The notes below the pieces were generated by a model, which searched no databases, was not told the origin of the DNA, and worked only from the letters and a program-made list of their open reading frames with translations. Shown here in pieces: positions 1 to 5,929 of a stretch of 7,977 bases of DNA (position 1 is its first letter; every line of letters starts with the position of its first letter). The DNA is from Candidatus Latescibacterota bacterium (lineage in GTDB: Bacteria; Krumholzibacteriota; Krumholzibacteriia; Krumholzibacteriales; WJIX01). Where the stretch lies: NCBI GenBank assembly GCA_030621255.1, contig JAUXHZ010000040.1, positions 1 to 7,977 on the forward strand, in the 5' to 3' direction. A program made the translations under genes and the position numbers.

Positions 1-597
1 GACGGCGGCGAAGTGTTCAATGTGGACGATTTGATCGATATCGAGTGGATAGCCACCGATAACATCGGAGTCGATTCGGTTAATATTTACTACTCGGTTA
101 ACGGCGGGGACGATTACTCGCTGATCGCCGGAAGCGAACCTAATGACTCTTCCTACACCTGGACGGTGCCTTCTACGGCTTCCGACTCCTGCTTAGTGAA
201 AATAGTCGCTTACGATCCATCTCTTCTAACCGATGAAGATGAAAGCGACAGCCTTTTCACCATCCAGAATTTGACCGGAATAGAAGAAGAGGAAGAGGGC
301 AAAAATAAGATACCGAGTTTAGTTAACTCACTTCAGCAGAATTATCCAAATCCGTTTAATGGAACAACGACAATTTCTTATTCGGTAGCCGAATCCGGTG
401 TTGTTGCTCTTCGTATATTCGATACAGCCGGGCGCCTTGTACGTGTTCTTGAAAACAGGGGCCGCACACCCGGCAGCTACTCAGTTCTATGGAACGGGAA
501 AGATGATTTGGGACACGCTGTAAATTCCGGCGTTTATTTCTGCCGGATCAAGATAAATAAATTCTCACAGAGCAGAAAAATAATCTATCTGCGTTAA
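1..597 (+). CDS. Secreted protein with T9SS type A-like C-terminal sorting domain (3' end only)
   Basis: The reading frame is open from the first base, so this is the C-terminal fragment (198 codons) of a larger protein; the GTG at 13 is an internal valine, not a start. Two parts are visible. Up to about base 270 there is an Ig/fibronectin-like beta domain (alternating strands, IEWIATDNIG and VNIYYSVNGG) of the type found in surface proteins. An acidic linker (five consecutive Glu, bases 283-297) leads to a terminal domain that opens with QNYPNPFN (337-360) and continues with the family pattern of LRIFDTAGRLVRVL, a W-N-G-x-D-x-x-G turn, SGVYFCRIK and a short basic end. Such FlgD-Ig-like/type A domains direct cargo through the type IX secretion system in Bacteroidota and are widespread in related candidate phyla; whether this organism has type IX machinery cannot be seen here. 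The usual NPFNP reads NPFNG. The protein's main function lies outside the window. A strong terminator follows at 687. Confidence 0.9.
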   Translation, partial: DGGEVFNVDDLIDIEWIATDNIGVDSVNIYYSVNGGDDYSLIAGSEPNDSSYTWTVPSTASDSCLVKIVAYDPSLLTDEDESDSLFTIQNLTGIEEEEEGKNKIPSLVNSLQQNYPNPFNGTTTISYSVAESGVVALRIFDTAGRLVRVLENRGRTPGSYSVLWNGKDDLGHAVNSGVYFCRIKINKFSQSRKIIYLR

Positions 598-686
598 CAG
601 ACTTTTGAAAGATGTTAGATTCAATATTATGGACAACAAAAAAATATTGTCAGAGATAAATCTGAATCAGAAAACGAAATAGCACC

Positions 687-720
687 GGGCGGTATCTTCA
701 CGGATACCGCCCTTCTGTTT
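687..720 (+). terminator. Rho-independent terminator (possible attenuator) between the cargo gene and the aminotransferase
   Basis: A perfect 10-bp inverted repeat, GGGCGGTATC (687-696) and GATACCGCCC (703-712), encloses a six-base loop and is followed directly by a T-rich run (TTCTGTTTCTT). This is the classic shape of an intrinsic terminator for the gene ending at 597. It ends only about 20 bases before the GTG start of the next gene and abuts that gene's ribosome-binding site, leaving no room for a promoter after it. Transcripts of the aminotransferase must therefore start upstream of or within the hairpin, or read through it. Confidence 0.8.
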
Positions 721-726
721 CTTGTC

Positions 727-735
727 GAAGAAGGG
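727..735 (+). promoter_or_regulatory. Ribosome-binding site fixing a GTG start
   Basis: The purine run GAAGAAGGG lies five bases before GTG at 741. There is no in-frame ATG nearby upstream, and the first internal methionine beyond the GTG (residue 60) falls inside the conserved SGTAAMHL cofactor-binding region. The GTG is therefore the credible start. Confidence 0.7.
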
Positions 736-740
736 ATATC

Positions 741-1874
741 GTGAAGAAAATAGAATTTTTCAAACACAGTGTCGGAGATGAAGAGATTGCGCGTGTAAGC
801 ACGGTTCTGCGTTCGCTTTTTATTACTACAGGGGATGAAGTTGCAGCATTTGAACAAGATCTGGCGGAATATCTTGATCTTTCCCGCACGGTAGGGGTAA
901 CAAGTGGTACAGCCGCCATGCATCTGGCGCTTCTCGCGGCGGGAGTCGGCTCCGGGGATGAAGTAATAACCACTCCTCTTACCTTTATCGGCACAGCCAA
1001 CAGTATCCTTATGGCAGGGGCAACACCCGTGCTTGCTGATGTGGAAAGATCAACCGGTAATATAGATCCGGAAGCTGTTGAAAACGCGGTTACTTCCCGT
1101 ACAAAAGCGATCCTCCCCGTTCATCTCTATGGCCAGATGTGCGATATGGAAAGAATTCGAAAGATAGCGGACAAACACAATCTGGCTGTTATTGAAGATG
1201 CCGCCCATTCGCTGGAGGGCAAATGGAATGGAAAAAACTCAGGTCACTGGGGAGACTATGCCTGTTTCAGTTTCTATGCCACAAAGAATATCACAAGCGG
1301 CGAAGGTGGTGCCATTTCCGTTAAGAGCGAAGAGAAGTACGAACTGCTTAAGAAACTCCGGCTTCACGGATTTGACAAAACCGCAGCGGATAGATACACC
1401 GGCCATTTTAAGCAATACGATGTCGATATCCTGGGTTGGAAATATAATATGGATAATATTCACGCCGCGATACTGATAGAACAATTGAAGAAGATCGACG
1501 TTATGTATGCACGCAGAAGTGAAATATATAAAAAATATCATGACGCTTTCAGTAAAATAGACGGGATTGAACTTCATACGATAAGGCCCGAAGCCAGGCA
1601 CGCTTTTCATCTTATAACAATCCTTGTCGATCCCGAAATTCGCGACGAGGCCCTCACGGAATTGCAAAACCGCGGCATAGGGGTTTCTATCAATTTTCAT
1701 CCTCTGCATCTTATGACCTTTTACAGAGAAAAATATGGATACAAGCACGGAATGTTTCCCATTTCAGAAGAAATAGGAGCTCGTACAATCAGCCTCCCCT
1801 TCTATCCCGAATTAAGAAACGAAGAAATTGAATATATAATCGAATGCGTTGAAGATATTGTTCACAACAGCTGA
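741..1874 (+). CDS. DegT/DnrJ/EryC1/StrS-family PLP-dependent sugar-nucleotide aminotransferase, ArnB/PseC-like
   Basis: Complete 377-residue protein, the normal length for this family, starting at GTG. These enzymes transfer an amino group, usually from glutamate, to a keto-sugar nucleotide in the cytoplasm, supplying amino sugars for lipopolysaccharide, capsule or protein glycans. Visible fold-type I features are the phosphate-binding SGTAA (55-59), the GDEVITTPLTF segment (72-82), the EDAAH motif (152-156) whose Asp153 should pair with the pyridine nitrogen, and the Schiff-base Lys182 in FYATKNITSGEGGA. The C-terminal part has the expected INFHPLH and SLPFYPEL segments. The TKNIT-GEGG context of the lysine, the LHGF segment and the GWKYNMDNIHAA segment resemble ArnB and PseC, which act at C4 of the sugar, more than the WbpE/PorR type. 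This favours a 4-keto substrate, but the exact sugar cannot be read from sequence. No other sugar-pathway gene is in view, so it may be a lone gene or the first of a set interrupted by the convergent operon. Confidence 0.93.
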   Translation: MKKIEFFKHSVGDEEIARVSTVLRSLFITTGDEVAAFEQDLAEYLDLSRTVGVTSGTAAMHLALLAAGVGSGDEVITTPLTFIGTANSILMAGATPVLADVERSTGNIDPEAVENAVTSRTKAILPVHLYGQMCDMERIRKIADKHNLAVIEDAAHSLEGKWNGKNSGHWGDYACFSFYATKNITSGEGGAISVKSEEKYELLKKLRLHGFDKTAADRYTGHFKQYDVDILGWKYNMDNIHAAILIEQLKKIDVMYARRSEIYKKYHDAFSKIDGIELHTIRPEARHAFHLITILVDPEIRDEALTELQNRGIGVSINFHPLHLMTFYREKYGYKHGMFPISEEIGARTISLPFYPELRNEEIEYIIECVEDIVHNS

Positions 1875-1922
1875 TTCCGCGCAACCCTTTTAACCCGGCC
1901 GCGAAGACATATTTCAACCCTA
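1875..1922. other. Short convergent intergenic gap without a clear terminator
   Basis: Forty-eight bases separate the stop of the aminotransferase from the stop of the minus-strand repeat protein. I see no stem with a T-rich tail in either direction, only three AACCC words in direct orientation. Termination here may be Rho-dependent or occur inside the opposing gene. Confidence 0.4.
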
Positions 1923-4900
1923 CTACTTGATCCGTACTCTATATTCTATTATCCCCTCTTCGCCGCTTTCGAGTGTAAATGGGCTTTGTCTTGAAAGGAT
2001 AATCTGAAGACGTTTTTCGGATAAATCGTACATCCCTTCATCCATATCCAGTGGATCGGCGGTAAGATACACGGTAACTGCCCCCCTCGTCCAGGCGATA
2101 TCCCGCCCGGGGCCAAAGGCGTCAATAACCAGCTCGACAGATTCTGATACGGGATCAACAATTTCTATTTCTCTTACACCCTCTAGGCCCGGATTTGTCA
2201 GAGTTATGGTATAGGTTACTACTTCGCCCGGCCTGGCCTGATCGAGATCTACCTCTTTAAGCAGACGCATCATACCTGTGGCGCTCGCGAGTACAAGAAT
2301 AGTGTTGGAAACCATCGATTCAGAGACAATCGCCGTTCCGCTTAAGGTCTGCAGCAGGGTAAATATAACCGTAAATTGGTTTCCGGTTGGGGCTGACGGC
2401 GGCACAAAAACCCTCGTTATCACCGGGACGATATCACTTCCGGGCAGACCCGGATCCAGAGCAAGGTCGGCGCTTGTCAGTCTAGTGTCATTACCGTCAA
2501 GTTTCCCATCATGATTCAAATCGCGATAAAATACTACTGTCCAGCCCGCGGGAACCCCGGCATCAAGGGATGCTTGCCCGGCAGTACCAGCCGTAATCGT
2601 GTGAGCGAGATCAACTATTCCGCCGGCGGGTGCGCTTACCTGATTTGCCGGAAATATAGAAGAAGCGGAGACAGCGCCGAAAAATACGCGAATAGTGTCA
2701 CCCGCGCCAAGAATCCCGGTGCTAACAGTATCTGGAGTAATAGATATCATTCCGGCCGGCGTCTTTTCCATAATTTCACGGCTGATATTTGAACCTACTT
2801 CAAAGAGAAAATCGCCGTTTGCCCCGGTTAGAATCGTTAACTCTCCCCCGGGATCGGTAAGAATCACTGTAACCCCTCCCCATCCTGTTTCACCGCTGCC
2901 GCTTATTCCATCATGGTTGGAATCTTCAAAAACCCTCCCTGTAATTACGCATCCAGTCGCAATTTCCAGAAGAATACTGTCATAAAGATCACCTGATAAG
3001 GCCTTCGCGTCCATTATCAATCTGCTTCTAAGATCGACTCCCGCCGGAATGACTGCCTTCACAGTATATGACACGGAATTCCCCGGATTAAGAACCAGTG
3101 TTACAAAGGGAGACGAATAATCATTTGTTCCATCCGAGAGTACAACAGACCCGGGCGGCCATCCGGCCGGCGGCTCCCAAGCCACCATAAAAGAATCGGG
3201 AAATCCGCCCCTGTTTACAACCTCGAGCGAAGCAGTCACCATCGCGCCAAAATTGCCGAATTTTAAGGCCGCTCCTCCCTCACCGGAACCTGCCAATCCA
3301 TACTGAAGGTTTCCATCCCCCTCTATGACAAGATCAACACGCGGAGGCGGATCAATATGTATCCGGGCGGTAACACTCTCTGTATTTGTTGAATCAACTA
3401 TGGATTCAAAATCAATAATATAATAATGATCACCCTCTCCCGCGGATGCCGGGATAATCACTTCAAACGTATAGAGGCCGGCACCCCCCGGAACGATCTC
3501 GGGCGTAGTATACCCGGCTTCGCTGCCCCCGATAGACGCGGCCCATCCGGGTAAATTGTTCCATGAAGCAGTATAACTCTCCCCTTCTCCCCCTTGATTC
3601 TGAAGTTCAAGTGTAAAATTAAGCGTTCGCCCTCCAATTGTATTTTGAACTGACAAACCTCCGGCGCCCGTGCCTACAGCACCGAAAACTTCATCTCCAT
3701 TCCCGTCTATAAGAGCGTCTACAATATGCAGATAAGAAACAATCACCCTCCCCCTTACACTATCGACCAAATATTTTTTGTTTGTTTTCATTCCGTCAAA
3801 AATTATATCGAACGTGCCGCCCGTACACGAGTCGGGGATTATAACTTCGAGGGTGTAAATTCCGGACGGAACTCCCCTCATAGCCGATACTGAATCTCCG
3901 ATAACAACCTCCCACCCGGCGGGAGTTGTCCATTGCAGATCAAAGAGATTCTCTCCGCTTTCGTTCTGCACTTCTATATCAAAGGTTAATGTATCCCCCG
4001 GCTGCGCGGTCCTTACCGAGTTTCCGCCCAGGCCGGTGCCAAGCGGGCCAAAGATATCGTTTCCGTTTCCATCTATAAGAATATCGTTTTCATTCACCGA
4101 GGTTACACTTATTGAAGCGGTAACACTCTCTGATATATTACCATCGGCGGCGCTTACAATATTCAGAATGGAATTATATATATCGTATCCCGCCATAGCG
4201 GGTATCGTCACCACGAGATAATAGTTCTTCTCGCTGAACGGTTCGAACTCCGGAGTTGTCCAGGGGAAATTATGATCCAATGCCCCATCGTTGATTACCG
4301 CCGACCAGCCCCCGCTAGGCGAGCTCCAGTTGACATTGAATGAATCAGCGACACCGCCCTCATTCTGCAATATCAACGGATAGTATATCTCGTTTCCCCT
4401 TGTCCCCGCGATTGTAATGCTTCCCCCGAGCCCCAATCCCGCATTATCAACCACATCGTTACCCGAACCGCAGATTATCGCGTCCACTGCCGGCGCCATT
4501 ACTCTTGTCACGGCGCTGACCCCATCCTTTTTCAGTGTGTCGCTCAGTGACTGGGCAAAAAGCAGGCTTGTATAATCGCCTCCTCTTATGCCGGCCGGCA
4601 CCGTAACCATAAGGGTAAACAACCTTGAATCCCCTGAAGTTACCGGGCCGATTGTAAATATACCGCTGTGAGTAACAGCGCCCTCCTCAATGACACATGT
4701 CATAGCAGGAGCGGATGAAAACCAGATTCTGAAAGAATCCGTTTCGACGCCGTCGTTTAAAAGCTCCAGATTATATGAAAGGGTTGTATCAACGGGAGCT
4801 TCTTTATAAGATATGCCCCCCCCACCGTCTGGATCTATTATTCCAAAACCGCTGGAATCTATCGCGAGGTCTGTCAGATAAAAAGACGGGACGACATTCG

Positions 4901-5897
4901 TTCCCAGCGCTACACTGTCAAATCTGTTGCCCGCTGAAGTGGAAAGAGCATCAACTATTGTCGAATACCCCCCTACCCCCTGGCCCGCGGGAATAGTTAT
5001 CTTTATCTGAACTGACAAGTGTTCACCAGCTGTCAGCTCAGGCGTAGTCCAGGGCAACGAATAATCGTTCCCCTGATAATTTAGGGCCGCAACCCAGCCT
5101 GAAGGGGGAGAAACAGTGATGGTGTAGAAATCGGAATCGAGGCCTTCATTCTCGACATCCAAATTGTAGATAAGCATTTCTCCCTCCTCCCCACTGAGTA
5201 GTGAAAAACCACCGTCTCCGCTTCCAGGAACGCCGAAGAGATCTTCTCCATTGGAATCAACCGTAAGATCAACAAACTTTTTATATACAAATGAAACATC
5301 ATCTATAAAGGTCCACGTCTCGAAAAAATTATCCTGATTATTTGCCTGCTGAAAATATATTCTGATATCCTGTCCGGCGTATGAGATCATATCAACACCC
5401 TCGGGGCCTGCCGCGTCGTCATCTATCCATCCGCTGTCTTTAAATTGATTGTTCCCTTCCGAAAAGGAATAACTGATTATCGTCTCCAGAGTATTTCCAG
5501 AGAGATCTCTTATTTCCGCCGTAAAAGGATCATGGTTTAACCCGCCATACCCCTGCTGCCGGAATTTAAAGTTCAATACCGCTCTCGATATATTAGCCGG
5601 AACCGTTATATCCTGGTACATATTACCATAGCGATTCCTCCTCTGCGGAGTATACTTAAATCCAAGCAGCGCTGAATAGTTTCCACTATAAGGAAGATCC
5701 AGTACAACATCATGATCCGCCCAGGAAGGATTTGTCACTCCCGATAAAATACCTGCGTTATGAATCCAGTCGGGCGGGAAGGATCCGGATTCAAATCCCC
5801 CTTCGATAACAAGTTCTCCGGAGCTGACAGGGAGTACCCAAACAATCTGCAGCATCAAAAACACAGCACACATAATTCTACGCCGGTATCGCATCAT
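1923..5897 (-). CDS. Large secreted multi-repeat surface protein (CBM-like N-domain, six NEW3/Ig-like repeats, SdrD-like and DUF11-like domains)
   Basis: About 1,324 residues. ATG at 5897 is preferred because GGAG (5904-5907) sits six bases before it; an in-frame ATG at 5909 adds four residues with a weaker site. Residues below count from 5909. A signal peptide is clear: basic RYRRR, hydrophobic core to about 27, small residues VSSG near 28-31. Domains follow: 32-212, jelly-roll/MAM or carbohydrate-binding-like (GGFESG start, FIDDVSF end); 213-986, six tandem units; 987-1084, SdrD/Cna-B-like, with EDSNHDG and GVTVILTDPGG; 1085-1212, another Ig-like unit carrying the EF-hand-like DLNHDGKLDGND (1130-1141); 1213-1328, DUF11-like (RPGEVVTYTITLTNPG). 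Four cysteines or so are scattered and no catalytic motif is seen, so it is probably structural or adhesive, outside the cell. It has no LPXTG, transmembrane tail or type IX sorting domain; the sequence stops right after the last beta domain. It follows the barrel gene closely, implying co-transcription and perhaps export or anchoring by that partner. Precise function is unknown. Confidence 0.88.
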   Translation of the reverse strand: MMRYRRRIMCAVFLMLQIVWVLPVSSGELVIEGGFESGSFPPDWIHNAGILSGVTNPSWADHDVVLDLPYSGNYSALLGFKYTPQRRNRYGNMYQDITVPANISRAVLNFKFRQQGYGGLNHDPFTAEIRDLSGNTLETIISYSFSEGNNQFKDSGWIDDDAAGPEGVDMISYAGQDIRIYFQQANNQDNFFETWTFIDDVSFVYKKFVDLTVDSNGEDLFGVPGSGDGGFSLLSGEEGEMLIYNLDVENEGLDSDFYTITVSPPSGWVAALNYQGNDYSLPWTTPELTAGEHLSVQIKITIPAGQGVGGYSTIVDALSTSAGNRFDSVALGTNVVPSFYLTDLAIDSSGFGIIDPDGGGGISYKEAPVDTTLSYNLELLNDGVETDSFRIWFSSAPAMTCVIEEGAVTHSGIFTIGPVTSGDSRLFTLMVTVPAGIRGGDYTSLLFAQSLSDTLKKDGVSAVTRVMAPAVDAIICGSGNDVVDNAGLGLGGSITIAGTRGNEIYYPLILQNEGGVADSFNVNWSSPSGGWSAVINDGALDHNFPWTTPEFEPFSEKNYYLVVTIPAMAGYDIYNSILNIVSAADGNISESVTASISVTSVNENDILIDGNGNDIFGPLGTGLGGNSVRTAQPGDTLTFDIEVQNESGENLFDLQWTTPAGWEVVIGDSVSAMRGVPSGIYTLEVIIPDSCTGGTFDIIFDGMKTNKKYLVDSVRGRVIVSYLHIVDALIDGNGDEVFGAVGTGAGGLSVQNTIGGRTLNFTLELQNQGGEGESYTASWNNLPGWAASIGGSEAGYTTPEIVPGGAGLYTFEVIIPASAGEGDHYYIIDFESIVDSTNTESVTARIHIDPPPRVDLVIEGDGNLQYGLAGSGEGGAALKFGNFGAMVTASLEVVNRGGFPDSFMVAWEPPAGWPPGSVVLSDGTNDYSSPFVTLVLNPGNSVSYTVKAVIPAGVDLRSRLIMDAKALSGDLYDSILLEIATGCVITGRVFEDSNHDGISGSGETGWGGVTVILTDPGGELTILTGANGDFLFEVGSNISREIMEKTPAGMISITPDTVSTGILGAGDTIRVFFGAVSASSIFPANQVSAPAGGIVDLAHTITAGTAGQASLDAGVPAGWTVVFYRDLNHDGKLDGNDTRLTSADLALDPGLPGSDIVPVITRVFVPPSAPTGNQFTVIFTLLQTLSGTAIVSESMVSNTILVLASATGMMRLLKEVDLDQARPGEVVTYTITLTNPGLEGVREIEIVDPVSESVELVIDAFGPGRDIAWTRGAVTVYLTADPLDMDEGMYDLSEKRLQIILSRQSPFTLESGEEGIIEYRVRIK
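2952..5273 (-). repeat. Six tandem protein-coding repeats of about 122-133 codons with a DG/GG-rich header
   Basis: Within the large secreted protein (residues counted from the ATG at 5909) the units are 213-344 (4878-5273), 345-474 (4488-4877), 475-605 (4095-4487), 606-729 (3723-4094), 730-857 (3339-3722) and 858-986 (2952-3338). Each opens with a header such as DALIDGNGDEVFG followed by a G-T/S-G-x-G-G turn. It then has an Ig-like body with an N-x-G-x-x-x-SF segment, a GW in the middle, a TTPE-like loop in most copies, and IPAG before the last strands. Header first Asp residues are at 214, 347, 476, 609, 731 and 859. The body resembles the NEW3/NPCBM-associated and CARDB-like Ig domains. 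The copies are diverged at DNA level, so this is old duplication and not a recent tandem expansion. Confidence 0.85.
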
Positions 5898-5903
5898 TTC
5901 TTT

Positions 5904-5907
5904 CTCC
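5904..5907 (-). promoter_or_regulatory. Ribosome-binding site favouring the ATG at 5897
   Basis: On the minus strand GGAG is followed by six bases (AAAGAA) and then ATG at 5897. The site overlaps the alternative start codon at 5909, which has only a poorly spaced GGAAAG three bases before it. Both starts keep the signal peptide intact. Confidence 0.5.
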
Positions 5908-5929
5908 ATTATCTTTCCGTATCAATCTG

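Noticed and set aside
605..630. Promoter-like pair TTGAAA (605-610) and TATTAT (625-630) upstream of the aminotransferase.
   Set aside because: The spacer is only 14 bases, too short for a normal sigma-70-type promoter, and promoter consensus in this lineage is unknown.
622..649. Inverted repeat CAATATT / AATATTG with a 14-base loop in the intergenic region.
   Set aside because: Seven A/T-dominated pairs with a long loop are weak and expected by chance in A+T-rich DNA; there is no T tract or known operator match.
629..682. A 17-codon reading frame starting at ATG 629, Lys- and Asn-rich, ending just before the hairpin at 687; possible leader peptide.
   Set aside because: No Shine-Dalgarno sequence lies at a usable distance, there is no run of one regulatory amino acid beyond scattered lysines, and a frame this short is expected by chance in A-rich intergenic DNA.
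627..1000. Two overlapping minus-strand frames covering the start of the aminotransferase gene and the hairpin.
   Set aside because: Both cross the terminator hairpin and the conserved N-terminal coding region in antisense, and the products look like nothing known.
1239..1748. Open frame on the minus strand inside the aminotransferase gene.
   Set aside because: It is antisense to a conserved, complete enzyme gene with intact motifs; its translation has no recognisable domain and no good ribosome-binding site was seen.
2278..2985. Several open frames on the plus strand opposite the large repeat protein.
   Set aside because: They are antisense to a continuous frame of more than 1,300 codons with clear domain structure, and they read as low-complexity Ser/Pro/Arg-rich shadow sequence.
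2952..5273. Regularly spaced repeated words on the minus strand, considered as a CRISPR array or DNA satellite.
   Set aside because: The periodicity is about 370-400 bases and conserved at protein level only; it is explained by tandem Ig-like domains in one coding frame.
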